From positions 88,001 to 152,000 of the forward strand of contig JAJEHQ010000023.1 in the NCBI GenBank assembly GCA_022823625.1: a stretch of 64,000 bases of DNA, in the 5' to 3' direction. Both the position numbers and the translations under genes were made by a program. This DNA is from Gammaproteobacteria bacterium. GTDB taxonomy: Bacteria > Pseudomonadota > Gammaproteobacteria > Arenicellales > JAJDZL01. The notes under the pieces were generated by a model. The model was not told where the DNA came from and did no database searches. It saw nothing but the letters and a program-made list of their open reading frames with translations. Positions 55,331 to 64,000 of this stretch are shown one piece after another (position 1 is the stretch's first letter; each line of letters starts with the position of its first letter).

Positions 55331-56287
55331 ATGGATTCAACACCGCTGGTTTTCTTTCTGATGGGCCCGACGGCGACGGGCAAAACACAGTTAGCAGTGG
55401 AAATTGCTGATCAATTTCCGATCAATGTTATCAGCGTCGATTCAGGTCAAGTCTACCAAGGGATGGATATTGGCACTGCAAAGCCGAGCTGCGAGATTCT
55501 GGATAGGGTACCTCACAAGCTGATTAATATCTGCAGTCCTTGGGAACGTTATTCAGCTGGGCAGTTTCGAAGAGATGCGATTGCTGAAATTGAGAAATCA
55601 ATCGAGATCGGGAGAATTCCGTTTCTGGTTGGTGGCACTTCGTTCTACTTTCGAGCGTTGGAATTCGGACTTTCTGATTTGCCAAAGCGATCGGACGAAA
55701 TTAGTCGGGAACTGCTGTCAGAAGCCGATGAAAAAGGGTGGGCACACCTACACCAGAAATTGATGGAATTCGACCCGGATTCTGCCTGCGAGGTTCAACT
55801 CAATGACTCGCAGCGCATATTGCGATTGCTAGAGGTGTACTTGGCTTCGGGCGTCCGTCCAAGCGAGTTGAAACTGGCGAACCAAGCTGAACCATTACCG
55901 TACCAGATTGTAAAAATTGCGATCGCGCGTTCTAACCGTCAGGTGCAAAATCAACAAATCAGGCAGCGATTCTTTCAGATGCTTGAAGACGGGTTTCTTT
56001 TGGAGGCGGAGCGACTTTATCGATCAGATCATTTCAACAGATCTTTGCCCTCAATGCGTTGTGTCGGGTATCAACAGATGTGGCAGTATCTTTCGGGTGA
56101 ATTCAGTTGTGAACGGATGGTCGAAGAGGCGATTAGAGAGACCTGTGGAATTGCCAAGCGCCAGCTGACGTGGATTCGCAACCAGTCCGGAGTGACCTGG
56201 TTGAATTGTGACGATGACAATCATTTAAGCCGCGTCATGAAGTTTATCAATGCTGTATTGAAAACTCGTACAAACGATCGTAAATAA
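55331..56287 (+). CDS. miaA: tRNA dimethylallyltransferase
   Basis: 318-residue enzyme that isopentenylates A37 of tRNAs reading UNN codons. The P-loop GPTATGKTQLA, the following VISVDSGQVYQGMDIGTAKP, and LVGGTSFYFRAL are all standard. It follows mutL by 29 bp and precedes hfq by 115 bp, the usual gammaproteobacterial order. Confidence 0.97.
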   Translation: MDSTPLVFFLMGPTATGKTQLAVEIADQFPINVISVDSGQVYQGMDIGTAKPSCEILDRVPHKLINICSPWERYSAGQFRRDAIAEIEKSIEIGRIPFLVGGTSFYFRALEFGLSDLPKRSDEISRELLSEADEKGWAHLHQKLMEFDPDSACEVQLNDSQRILRLLEVYLASGVRPSELKLANQAEPLPYQIVKIAIARSNRQVQNQQIRQRFFQMLEDGFLLEAERLYRSDHFNRSLPSMRCVGYQQMWQYLSGEFSCERMVEEAIRETCGIAKRQLTWIRNQSGVTWLNCDDDNHLSRVMKFINAVLKTRTNDRK

Positions 56288-56402
56288 ATGCCGGGAAACC
56301 CGAAAATTACTTGATTCGAAATAAATGTAATATCATTACTCGATTACCACAATAAAAATAATAAATGCCGCATGACTGTAAACATAACAGGTTGGAAATT
56401 TC

Positions 56403-56633
56403 ATGAGCAATCAGCAAAAGGGATCGTTGCTTCAGGAACCGTTTTTGAATGAACTTCGAAAACAGAACACAAAAGTGTCAATTTACTTAGTAAACGGAAT
56501 AAAACTCCAAGGCCATATTGAATCTTTTGATCGATTTGTCATTCAATTGAGAGCGGGTGTCACACAAATTGTATATAAGCACGCGATTTCGACAATTGTC
56601 CCCGATTCATCGTTTCGGTTTTCATCTGAGTGA
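56403..56633 (+). CDS. hfq: RNA chaperone Hfq
   Basis: 76-residue Sm-like hexameric RNA chaperone. The Sm1 motif ([15 protein letters not shown], here [19 protein letters not shown]) and the Sm2 motif YKHAIST are present, and the N-terminal [13 protein letters not shown] is canonical. It ends soon after the Sm core, without the long C-terminal tail of E. coli Hfq. GGTTGGAAATTTC precedes the ATG. hflX, its usual next gene, lies 5.5 kb downstream. Confidence 0.97.
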   Translation: MSNQQKGSLLQEPFLNELRKQNTKVSIYLVNGIKLQGHIESFDRFVIQLRAGVTQIVYKHAISTIVPDSSFRFSSE

Positions 56634-57035
56634 TCCCATAAGTGAGACGGCGGTTAAGTAAGTGCAGGAGGGATCGTTTAAGCCTCACACCCGGGTAAAT
56701 TTTACGCATAGCGCTTTTCGGTTTTGAAATCGGATAGCAATCACTGACACAGCGATTCAAATCGCGACAATTCGGCCAATGTGCCCAAGGTCATCTTCAA
56801 CTACCTCAGACTTCCGATAAGCGAGTCTCTACTTTGTGGCGATTTGAGCAGTACTTAGAAAGGCCAAGAGTCTCAGAGGAATCAATAGAATTTGATTTGA
56901 CTGAAAATTCTGGGGTAATTGACAATTTCAGTCTATAAGTTCGCACGTCGAATTAAAGATTCAACATTTTCGAAAGTGACACAGAATTAGATGGTGACGA
57001 GTGAGTCGGTGTCCCGTTCAGTTTAGTGCGCCAAG
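56634..57035. other. 402-bp intergenic region after hfq
   Basis: Between hfq and the convergent MetX-like gene. I see no gene. Only weak dyads are present (GATCCC/GGGATC at 56632-56675). This is the left boundary of the block separating hfq from hflX. Confidence 0.4.
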
Positions 57036-58046
57036 TCAATCGAGCAGTTCTGAAATCGCCTGATCGAGATATCGTTCAAATTCAGGAACGCATCCAGGGG
57101 AAGGCACTAGATGGCCCCAGGGGGATTCATATATTCGAAGTTCTCCGTTTCGAATATGCTCGATTTCGAATTGATTGTCTTCGGGACGAAAATATAGATC
57201 GCTGTCGCAGACGATGACAATGGTTTTCGCCTGAATCGAGTTTAACGCTGCCACAAAGTCTCCGCCGTAGGCTGGCTGTGCACTGATATCACCGAGCTGC
57301 CAGGTTTTCAGTTTACAGAGTAAATCGTTTGCATCCCAGTCAAGATGATCTCTTTCCCAGTCCTGCAGCAATTCTTCAACTGAATTAAACCCCAGTTTCC
57401 GGTACATTTGTTCTCTATAGAATGTCTGTGAGTAAGCCCAACCAGCGTAAACGCGACCAAATGCTCTAAGACCTTTGGTGGGTTGAATTTGGTAGTTGCC
57501 GTTGTTGTAGGCTGAATCGGCAGTTAGTGCAGCCTTGACTCCTTCCAAAAACACGATATTGTGCTCTGAGGTTTTGGCTGATGCGCAAAAAGGCAAAATT
57601 GCCTTGACAAAATTCGGATACTGGGCACCCCACTGAAAGGACTGACAACCTGCCATTGACCAGCCAGTGACCAAGGCGATTTGTCGAACGCAGAGTTTTT
57701 CGGTCAGCAACCGATATTGTGCTCTGATGTTGTCAAATAGTGTAATTTGAGGAAAGTCGGCTCCGTGCTGAGGATGCTGAGAATTACTGGGTGATGACGA
57801 AATTCCATTACCAAACATGTTGACCGAAACGACAAAATGCCGGGCTGGATCAATTGCACGGTCTGACCCGAAGAAGCCTTCATTACGCATATGACTTCCA
57901 GTGTAAAAAGTTGGAAGCACTACGACATTGCTTCCATCTTGATTCAGTTCACCGTATGTCTTGTAAGCGAGTTTTCCGTCTATCAAGTTAGAGCCTGATT
58001 GAAGTTCAAAATCGCCTAAATTGAAAATTTCGTAGTCGGTTGTCAT
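57036..58046 (-). CDS. Alpha/beta-fold hydrolase of the MetX (homoserine acetyltransferase) family
   Basis: 336 residues from the ATG at 58046; upstream in-frame codons use only TTG or GTG. The nucleophile is Ser130 in GWSMAG. The acid and base are probably in CDSDLYFRPED and WGHLVPSPG. FELQSGSNLIDGKLAYKTYGELN and the long inserted helical region match the MetX family. True MetX has a different signature around the nucleophile (GGSMGG), so this is more likely an acyl hydrolase or transferase of unknown substrate. It lies near a glutamine-synthetase-like gene on the same strand. Confidence 0.75.
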   Translation of the reverse strand: MTTDYEIFNLGDFELQSGSNLIDGKLAYKTYGELNQDGSNVVVLPTFYTGSHMRNEGFFGSDRAIDPARHFVVSVNMFGNGISSSPSNSQHPQHGADFPQITLFDNIRAQYRLLTEKLCVRQIALVTGWSMAGCQSFQWGAQYPNFVKAILPFCASAKTSEHNIVFLEGVKAALTADSAYNNGNYQIQPTKGLRAFGRVYAGWAYSQTFYREQMYRKLGFNSVEELLQDWERDHLDWDANDLLCKLKTWQLGDISAQPAYGGDFVAALNSIQAKTIVIVCDSDLYFRPEDNQFEIEHIRNGELRIYESPWGHLVPSPGCVPEFERYLDQAISELLD

Positions 58047-58362
58047 CGATCTGGTTTTTTCAATCCGGTTCTTTGGGGTTAATTCATTTATTTTTTTACT
58101 TACTCTTGGCTCCCTGAGCACTCGCAATTATCCAATGCATGCAACATTGAACGACGAAATTGTTATTTCCAGCCGAAGAACGACAATAATTCAAAATAGT
58201 GCCAGTAATTTGTCGGGTTGTGATTGGAAGGTTAAGGTCCAGGTCGCACAATGTCACAATCAGTAAGAATCAAATGCAATACCCATTTCAATGAATGACT
58301 GAACAACCTGAACTCCAACCGTTTTCATTTGTGCAGCAAAACTGCTGCTTATGCTACTCAAA

Positions 58363-59778
58363 TCAGTAGAGTCGCAGGTATTCCTGAACTTCCCAGTCAG
58401 TAACGGTTTGGTGGTATCGCTCCCACTCATCGACCTTGTAAGCGATAAAGGAATCACGCATACGTGCCCCCATCACCTCACCAGCCAGATCGTCATTTTG
58501 AAGAGCCTCAATTGCGGCACTCAAGTTTTTAGGCAATCGGCGAACGCCGGCTTCATCGAGCTCGGCTTCAGTCATTTGATACAGGTCTCGGTCGGTCGCG
58601 GGTCCGGGATCAATTTGATTGACGATGCCCTTGACAGCAGCCTTAACAGTCATGGCAAGTCCAAGATAGCTGTTCATACACATATCGGCTGCACGATTCT
58701 CAATACAGAAACGGTTTTGCGGTAAACGGAATTGTGCTGACCGATTGTTGTGACCGTAGGTAATATTGGTTGGTGCCCAGGTCACTGTTCCACCTTCGAA
58801 ACCGCCAACTCTAGGTACCAGTCCATTGTAAGAATTGACAGTACTGCACGTGATTGCAGTTAAAGCCTCTGAGTGAGTCTTGAGACCGCCAACTGCATGA
58901 TACGCTGCATCCTGCCAACCCGTTTCGTTGGACCCAAAGAGGTTCACTCCCGGGTTGTCTACAGACTGCATTGAAAAATTAATATGTGCCCCTGAGCGCC
59001 AGTCCCCGGTAGTCGGTTTAGGCATGAAAGTGATGAACATGCCGTGTTTCTTGGCGATTTCCTTGAGTAGTATGCGTAAAAATACCAGTCGGTCTGCCAT
59101 TTCAAGCAGCGTGGTATAGTGAAAATCAAGTTCAAACTGCGAGTAAGCACCTTCAGCTACCACGTCATGTAGATTCCAGCCAAGGTCTTCCAGTATGTCA
59201 ATCATTTCACCCAGAAAGTGCATCGAGTCCAGTGAAAACTCGACATCATAACCAAATGCTTGTCGTCTTGGGCGGACACCATTTAGTGGGTCATTGTCGA
59301 TAGCTTTGACTGCGTTGCCATTCTCATCGTAGCGCATGGCGATAAATTCCGGCTCAACACCGGCATAGCCGACATAACCGGCTTGCTCCGCATCGCGAAT
59401 GGCGCGTCTCAGTGCCTGCCTTGGGCAATGATCGTAGGGCTTGCCTTCCCAAAACAGGTCAGCAAAGATAATGGCCATGGTTTTATCCCAGGGGCAGATA
59501 TACACTGAATTCAGGTCGGGAACCATTATTTGGTCGGAATCAGCAGGTGTGAGTTCAGGCACGTAGGAGATGGAATGAACCGCGAATTGTGGGCCTCTGC
59601 CCTTACACAACTCGTGAAAATCACTCATTGGCACCGGTTTAGTTTTCGGAATGCCGAAAAGATCAATCCAGGTTGACAGAACATACTTGACGCCGGCCTC
59701 TTCGAGTTGCTCGCGTACCTCAGCGATTCGCTCATCTGAAGACAATGCATCATCAAAGTTTTCAATGTAGATGCTCAT
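58363..59778 (-). CDS. Glutamine synthetase-like ligase (GlnT/GmaS type)
   Basis: 471-residue member of the glutamine synthetase superfamily, with the N-terminal beta-grasp domain and the catalytic domain. The Glu ligands are in EPEFIAM and VAEGAYSQFELDFHYTT, and the ATP/phosphate-site segment is FMPKPTTGDWRSGAHINFS. NRSAQFRLPQNRFCIENRAADM is the substrate-binding loop. It differs from GlnA and is nearer to the group that includes gamma-glutamylmethylamide synthetase and GlnT. An amine substrate such as methylamine or a small amino compound would fit the nearby demethylase-like genes (inference). An Lrp-family regulator gene precedes it. Confidence 0.8.
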   Translation of the reverse strand: MSIYIENFDDALSSDERIAEVREQLEEAGVKYVLSTWIDLFGIPKTKPVPMSDFHELCKGRGPQFAVHSISYVPELTPADSDQIMVPDLNSVYICPWDKTMAIIFADLFWEGKPYDHCPRQALRRAIRDAEQAGYVGYAGVEPEFIAMRYDENGNAVKAIDNDPLNGVRPRRQAFGYDVEFSLDSMHFLGEMIDILEDLGWNLHDVVAEGAYSQFELDFHYTTLLEMADRLVFLRILLKEIAKKHGMFITFMPKPTTGDWRSGAHINFSMQSVDNPGVNLFGSNETGWQDAAYHAVGGLKTHSEALTAITCSTVNSYNGLVPRVGGFEGGTVTWAPTNITYGHNNRSAQFRLPQNRFCIENRAADMCMNSYLGLAMTVKAAVKGIVNQIDPGPATDRDLYQMTEAELDEAGVRRLPKNLSAAIEALQNDDLAGEVMGARMRDSFIAYKVDEWERYHQTVTDWEVQEYLRLY

Positions 59779-59824
59779 TAACAGTTCTCCTTGAATTATT
59801 GGAAATCTAGGGGATAAAACACTT

Positions 59825-60334
59825 TCAGTTCCAGTCGTACTTGAGCAGAAACTGGTTTTTGAAATTTTTCAGCCCAGACATCGTTTCACTCGCAGCGATA
59901 TCGGGTTGACTGTGAATTTCTTTCTCTAGGAATTGGTGGAAATTTTGCATGTCATTGGTGACAATTTCGATCAATAAGTCGTAACGGCCGGTGACCCAGA
60001 GGATATAAACAACATCGGGTGATTCGCCAAGCCGTTTGGAAACTTGTTCGACGGAACAACCCGGTGCAACCTTTATGCCAATCATTGCATCAGCCTTGTA
60101 GCGGACCTCAGTAGGGTCGACCACTGCAACGATTCGCAGGGTACCGGCCTGTTTCATTGACTGTACTCGGTTGCGTACCGTTCCTTCAGATACGTTGAGT
60201 GCGTTGGCAATCTCCTTGTATGGACGACGACCATCATTTTGCAGTAGTTTGACAATTTTGCGATTTAAATCATCGTCCGGCGAAGCGATGCCGTTCACTT
60301 TGACTTTGGCTGATTGTGCTGCAGTTGAAATCAT
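59825..60334 (-). CDS. Lrp/AsnC family transcriptional regulator
   Basis: 169 residues: a winged helix-turn-helix (about 25-70; DDLNRKIVKLLQNDGRRPYKEIANALNVSEGTVRNRVQSM) and an AsnC effector-binding domain with the GCSVEQVSKRL stretch. Such regulators respond to amino acids. It lies in the direction of the ligase gene, divergent from the Rieske oxygenase gene, with a 152-bp promoter region between them, so control of both is likely. Confidence 0.9.
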   Translation of the reverse strand: MISTAAQSAKVKVNGIASPDDDLNRKIVKLLQNDGRRPYKEIANALNVSEGTVRNRVQSMKQAGTLRIVAVVDPTEVRYKADAMIGIKVAPGCSVEQVSKRLGESPDVVYILWVTGRYDLLIEIVTNDMQNFHQFLEKEIHSQPDIAASETMSGLKNFKNQFLLKYDWN

Positions 60335-60384
60335 GATTGTGGTAACGGTAGAATTACTGCCGAATTATTAACGAAAATATATTA

Positions 60385-60394
60385 ATTTGCAAAT
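60385..60394. promoter_or_regulatory. Palindrome in the Lrp/Rieske intergenic region
   Basis: ATTTGCAAAT is a perfect 10-bp palindrome inside an AT-rich tract between the divergent regulator and Rieske genes. A second GCAAAAT at 60409-60415 resembles its right half. It is a candidate site for the adjacent Lrp-family regulator. Confidence 0.4.
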
Positions 60395-60486
60395 AATCTT
60401 GCAGATAAAGCAAAATAATAGCCATAATTGATGCGAATTTCGAAATAGGTTGACCAATATTCTGGTGCATTTGGGAGGCTCGGGCG

Positions 60487-61617
60487 ATGCAGTCCTATTC
60501 AGCATTACTGGAACACTTTGACAAGTCTGGCGAGACCCGCCATGGATTGCCGGGTTCTGTCTACACGGACGATACGCTCTATCGGCTCGAACAAAAGTCA
60601 CTTTTCAGAAATAACTGGGTATTCGTGGGATTTTCACACGAGATGGAAAATGTGGGTGATGTTCGGCCAATTGATGTTGCAGGACTGCCTATATTTCTAT
60701 TGCGTGGGCCAGATGGGCAGATTTCTGCCTACCACAATGCCTGCCGGCATCGGAATCTCAAACTGATTGCTGCGGACGGCAATGCCAAACGCATGATTCG
60801 CTGCCCGTATCACCACTGGAGTTACGATCTTTGTGGTGCACTGAAAAACGCACCTTATTTCGGCGGTGATATTCGTGAAGTGCCAGCTGATTTCAGATAC
60901 GAGGACAACGGACTGAAACCGGTAAACTGCGAAGTCTGGTATGACTGGATATTCGTAAATCTATCCTCTGAACCCGCATCATTTGAAGATTTTCTGGCGC
61001 CAATTCTAAGGCAGTTGGGAGATAACAACGTTGCCGATTTCAAACCTGTCACAACCGTGGAACTCGGTACTGTATCGTGCAACTGGAAATTGCTGATGGA
61101 AAATTTCATTGAGCCTTACCATGTCCAGTTTGTGCACAAATCTACGACCGACCAGCCATTGGAAGACCACCATACTGTGATTGATGAGCACTGCCTGGGT
61201 AGCGCTGTTCAGATCAGTGAGGAGCAATTGAAAAATGCGAGGGAAGGTACTCTGGGGGTTACCTCACATTACCTGACCCTTTTTCCAAATTTTGTACTCG
61301 GTACTTATCAACCAGACCAAATCGGAGTTCATCTTAATATTCCAGCGGGTGTTGCCAGTACCCGTCAGAAGCGAGTGATTTACATTCACTCCGATTCGCG
61401 TTATAGTGACGAGCAAATTCAGCATCTGCACGATCTTTGGCGCAGTGTCCATCTAGAGGATCACGAAATGTGCGAACGATTGCAGCAGGGGCGACATTCC
61501 CCCTTGTCGGAAATGGGTGGGGTGCTGTCGCCATTTTGGGAAAACAGTGTCCGAAAATATCAGGAATTGGTTGCCGATGCGATTCGGCCCGCATTACATG
61601 AAGCATTAAGAAATTAA
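60487..61617 (+). CDS. Rieske non-haem iron oxygenase alpha subunit (GbcA-like)
   Basis: 376 residues. The Rieske [2Fe-2S] ligands are Cys86, His88, Cys106 and His109. The mononuclear iron His ligands are His212 and His217 in NFIEPYHVQFVHKST. The family includes glycine betaine monooxygenase (GbcA), carnitine monooxygenase and aromatic ring hydroxylases. The sequence from RNNWVFVGFS to VPADFR is of the quaternary-amine type in my reading, which is inference. The reductase partner (GbcB-like) is not in the window. It is directly followed by gloA in the same direction. Confidence 0.8.
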   Translation: MQSYSALLEHFDKSGETRHGLPGSVYTDDTLYRLEQKSLFRNNWVFVGFSHEMENVGDVRPIDVAGLPIFLLRGPDGQISAYHNACRHRNLKLIAADGNAKRMIRCPYHHWSYDLCGALKNAPYFGGDIREVPADFRYEDNGLKPVNCEVWYDWIFVNLSSEPASFEDFLAPILRQLGDNNVADFKPVTTVELGTVSCNWKLLMENFIEPYHVQFVHKSTTDQPLEDHHTVIDEHCLGSAVQISEEQLKNAREGTLGVTSHYLTLFPNFVLGTYQPDQIGVHLNIPAGVASTRQKRVIYIHSDSRYSDEQIQHLHDLWRSVHLEDHEMCERLQQGRHSPLSEMGGVLSPFWENSVRKYQELVADAIRPALHEALRN

Positions 61618-61629
61618 ATGAGGGAAATA

Positions 61630-62043
61630 ATGAGCGAACAAAAACCAGATTTTCGACTTGATCACACGATGATTCGAATTTTTGACCAGGAAAAAACTTT
61701 GGATTTTTACACGCGCATATTGGGCATGAAAATTTTGCGCCAGAATGAGTACCCGAATGGTCGATTTACCAATACTTTCGTTGGCTATCAAGGTGAGGAT
61801 GAGGGCACATCAATCGAGATGACCTATAACTGGGATCAACAAGAACCTTACGATATGGGTAATTCGTGGGGACATTTGGCGCTTAAAGTTTCGGACGTCT
61901 ATGCGACAGCAGACTACCTGAAATCACAGGGTGTCGAATTCACGAGGGAGCCTGGTCCGATGAAAGGTGGAACTCGCGTCATCGCATTTTTTAAGGACCC
62001 CAACGGTTATCTGATTGAATTGAATTCACCCATTGGCGGGTGA
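61630..62043 (+). CDS. gloA: Lactoylglutathione lyase (glyoxalase I)
   Basis: 137 residues from the ATG at 61630, which has AGGG 6 nt upstream; the ATG at 61618 is too early. The vicinal-oxygen-chelate fold is shown by LDHTMIRIFDQEKTLDFYTRILGM with the first metal His, the Glu in SIEMTYNW, HLALKVSD, and the C-terminal ELNSP with the last Glu. It converts the glutathione-methylglyoxal hemithioacetal to lactoylglutathione. Its position after the Rieske gene by 12 bp suggests cotranscription. Confidence 0.9.
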   Translation: MSEQKPDFRLDHTMIRIFDQEKTLDFYTRILGMKILRQNEYPNGRFTNTFVGYQGEDEGTSIEMTYNWDQQEPYDMGNSWGHLALKVSDVYATADYLKSQGVEFTREPGPMKGGTRVIAFFKDPNGYLIELNSPIGG

Positions 62044-62157
62044 GGGTGAAACACTGGAGCCAACGGTGTTCCCTTGAAATTTCGCAAATGATGTGAAGAA
62101 CTTCCCACATAGCGTCTCTTTAATCTCCTTTCTAGTTCACATCGCGGCCGAGAACTA

Positions 62158-63495
62158 TTGACAGCCTTTCTCGCTAGCAACACGGTTTCAACCAATGAAG
62201 CTCGAATTGATCGAGCCATTCTGGTTAGGCAGGAATCTGGAAAGGTCTCAAACGAGCTGGTGCCATTTGAAGAAATTCAGCTGCTGGCGGAATCCGCGGG
62301 TGCTGAAGTAGTCGGGGTGGTTCTTTCTAAACGCCGTTCACCTAGCAGTGCTACATTTATTGGTTCAGGTAAAGTAGAAGAGCTGCAAGCGCTGATTGCA
62401 AGCACAGATGCTACTCTTGTTATTGTTGACCACACAATTTCACCTATTCAGGAAAGAAACCTTGAACGTGAAGTTCAATGTCGTGTAATCGACCGTACGC
62501 GGCTGATTCTTGACATATTTGCGAGTCGTGCATCTAGCAAGGAAGGTAAGCTGCAGGTCGAACTTGCCCAATTGAGACATCTTTCAACGCGACTGGTGCG
62601 TGGTTGGACCCACCTTGAGCGCCAAAAAGGTGGTATTGGGTTGCGCGGCCCGGGTGAAACTCAGCTTGAAACGGACAGACGATTGATTGGCCGGCGGATC
62701 AAAACTTTGATTAAGCGACTGGAAAAGGTTTCCATTCAGCGCGAACTTCGACGGCACGGTCGAAAGAAAGTTCCCATATCGACTGTTGCGTTGGTTGGAT
62801 ATACCAATGCTGGAAAGTCCTCGCTATTTAACAGGTTAAGCGGTGCGGGTGTTTTATCTCAGGATGTGTTGTTTTCGACGCTTGATACAACGATGCGTCG
62901 AATAGATCTGCCAGATTATGGTCCAGTCATACTTTCTGACACTGTCGGATTCATTCGGGATCTGCCGCACGGATTGGTGTCATCATTCCACGCAACGCTT
63001 GAAGAAATTACCCGTGCTTCTCTACTGCTTCACGTTATAGATACATCAAGCGAAGATGCAGACCAGCGTATCGAAGATGTCGAATCGGTGCTTGAAGAGA
63101 TCGGCGCTGCCGATATTCCCAGGCTGGAAGTGTACAACAAAATTGATCTTCTAGATAACATCGCAAAGCAAACGACCGATGCTGCCGGTACGGTTAAAAA
63201 AATATGGCTGTCTTCGAAATCCGGTGAAGGCGTAAATCTGCTGATGAATGCGCTTGGAGATTTTTTTCGTCGTGATCACGTACTTGCTCGCATCCGTTTA
63301 CCTGCCTGCGCCGGAAAATTGCGGGCATCTGTTTACACAAGAATTGGTGTAATGCATGAGCAGTTTCTTGACTGTGGTGATACCATTTTGGACTTAGAAG
63401 TGTGCGAAAGCGATGTCAACTGGTTGATCGCCAATCGGGATTTTCGGGAAGAGTATTGGCAAATCAAGCCTGAAATGGTCGATACACTGAGATAG
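62158..63495 (+). CDS. hflX: GTPase HflX
   Basis: 445-residue ribosome-associated GTPase that splits stalled ribosomes. The N-terminal HflX domain (about 20-190; GSGKVEELQALIAST, IGLRGPGETQLETDRR) precedes the G domain with GYTNAGKSSLFN, DTVGFI, and NKIDLL. TTG start, with no better ATG nearby. hfq and hflX normally are adjacent and cotranscribed; here they are separated by the 57-62 kb block. Confidence 0.95.
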   Translation: MTAFLASNTVSTNEARIDRAILVRQESGKVSNELVPFEEIQLLAESAGAEVVGVVLSKRRSPSSATFIGSGKVEELQALIASTDATLVIVDHTISPIQERNLEREVQCRVIDRTRLILDIFASRASSKEGKLQVELAQLRHLSTRLVRGWTHLERQKGGIGLRGPGETQLETDRRLIGRRIKTLIKRLEKVSIQRELRRHGRKKVPISTVALVGYTNAGKSSLFNRLSGAGVLSQDVLFSTLDTTMRRIDLPDYGPVILSDTVGFIRDLPHGLVSSFHATLEEITRASLLLHVIDTSSEDADQRIEDVESVLEEIGAADIPRLEVYNKIDLLDNIAKQTTDAAGTVKKIWLSSKSGEGVNLLMNALGDFFRRDHVLARIRLPACAGKLRASVYTRIGVMHEQFLDCGDTILDLEVCESDVNWLIANRDFREEYWQIKPEMVDTLR

Positions 63496-64000
63496 TTGGT
63501 GAGCATATCTCAAATTCTGCGGGCGAACGCCTGTATTCGGTGTTCTGATTGAAATGCAACAAGACTTTTCTTTGCTGCAGCAAATCATTCGGCTTGTCTG
63601 GATTCGCTCGTTCTCAGAAGACTTCCCAGTACTGGAGTTAGCAGGTAATCCAGGAGAATCAAAGAGGCGATCGTTTCCCGTAAACAATAGCTGCCGCCGT
63701 GTACTAAAGGAATGATGCTCATTTACCTGCCTTCAATTCTCTAATGCCTAATCCGGCAACTTTACGCTCCTTTCTTTTCCAAACATCATTTCCAAGTGTT
63801 GTTGACCCTCGTTCGGGACAAATTTATTGTGCAGGCCTAGTTGCAGCGAAACAAACCCTCAGTGTTTTCCAATTGCAAAATGAGTCTGAAATTAACCACG
63901 GAGCGGAAATAAACCTGTTAATAAATCCATAAAAAACACCAGGAATTGCGCGCTTTTGGGAGGCGCATATCCTTGTTGCTACGCAACTGTTTTTTTACGG
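63496..64000. other. Right-end region without a supported gene
   Basis: 505 bp. A 62-codon plus-strand frame (63744-63932) has no recognisable family or ribosome-binding site. hflK/hflC, which often follow hflX, do not start here. A small hairpin with a T-run lies near the right end. Confidence 0.4.
63975..63996 (+). terminator. Possible short Rho-independent terminator
   Basis: GTTGC at 63975-63979 pairs with GCAAC at 63983-63987 around TAC, followed by TG and seven Ts. The stem is only 5 bp, so the call is weak. Confidence 0.35.

Noticed and set aside
57036..58046. Calling this gene metX
   Set aside because: The nucleophile motif is GWSMAG instead of the usual GGSMGG, and the neighbours are not methionine genes.
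63744..63932. 62-codon plus-strand frame near the right edge
   Set aside because: No recognisable domain, no ribosome-binding site and biased low-complexity content; it may be chance.
1..64000. CRISPR arrays, tRNA or rRNA genes and intact insertion sequences
   Set aside because: No regularly spaced repeats, no cloverleaf with a CCA-proximal acceptor and no transposase were seen in any intergenic region.

Overview
The window reads as a chromosome segment of an aerobic, probably marine, gammaproteobacterium. The evidence is the nnr-tsaE-amiC-mutL-miaA-hfq-hflX housekeeping block, the aa3-type cytochrome oxidase cluster (ctaC-ctaD-ctaG-coxIII-SURF1-ctaB), a class 2 pyrD and a type 2 argC. Uptake systems for small nitrogenous solutes are unusually dense. 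Coding density is high, 4-bp stop/start overlaps are common, and I see no tRNA, rRNA, CRISPR array or intact insertion sequence.

Layout. 1-4.4 kb: a ProV-type ATPase with two paralogous long ProW-type permeases; their binding protein is probably just left of the window, before the hairpin at 79-114. 4.4-6.9 kb (minus): a ThDP enzyme resembling sulfoacetaldehyde acetyltransferase, overlapping an alpha/beta hydrolase. 7.1-8.3 kb: a Phd/VapC-type toxin-antitoxin pair and a decayed YhcG-type nuclease, a small accessory patch. 8.4-11.8 kb: a phytanoyl-CoA-dioxygenase-like oxygenase and a dimethylglycine/sarcosine-dehydrogenase-like flavoprotein. 12.1-16.0 kb: two complete RpoD-type sigma factors in tandem. 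16.2-19.6 kb: a polar amino acid ABC transporter. 19.8-20.9 kb: a secreted HtrA-like protein lacking its catalytic triad. 21.0-25.2 kb: a second betaine-type ABC system with a fused double permease. 25.4-30.5 kb: a polyamine-type ABC transporter translationally coupled to argC.

30.5-46.8 kb is mostly minus strand: pyrD, a pseudouridine synthase, purB, the oxidase assembly and structural genes, a SprT-like protein, an oligopeptidase and an AI-2E-family exporter. 47.2-49.9 kb carries argE, an enoyl-CoA hydratase and an AhpD-like protein. 50.4-56.6 kb is the nnr-to-hfq block. Between hfq and hflX lie about 5.5 kb of catabolic genes: a MetX-like hydrolase, a glutamine-synthetase-like ligase, an Lrp regulator, a GbcA-like Rieske oxygenase and a glyoxalase.

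A plausible shared theme (inference) is uptake and demethylation of quaternary amines: two betaine-type importers, a Rieske betaine-monooxygenase-like protein and a dimethylglycine-dehydrogenase-like protein. Strong hairpins follow the three binding-protein genes inside their operons. The most unusual items are the tandem primary-type sigma factors, the permease pair with an extra DUF2628-like N-terminal domain, and the pseudoprotease.
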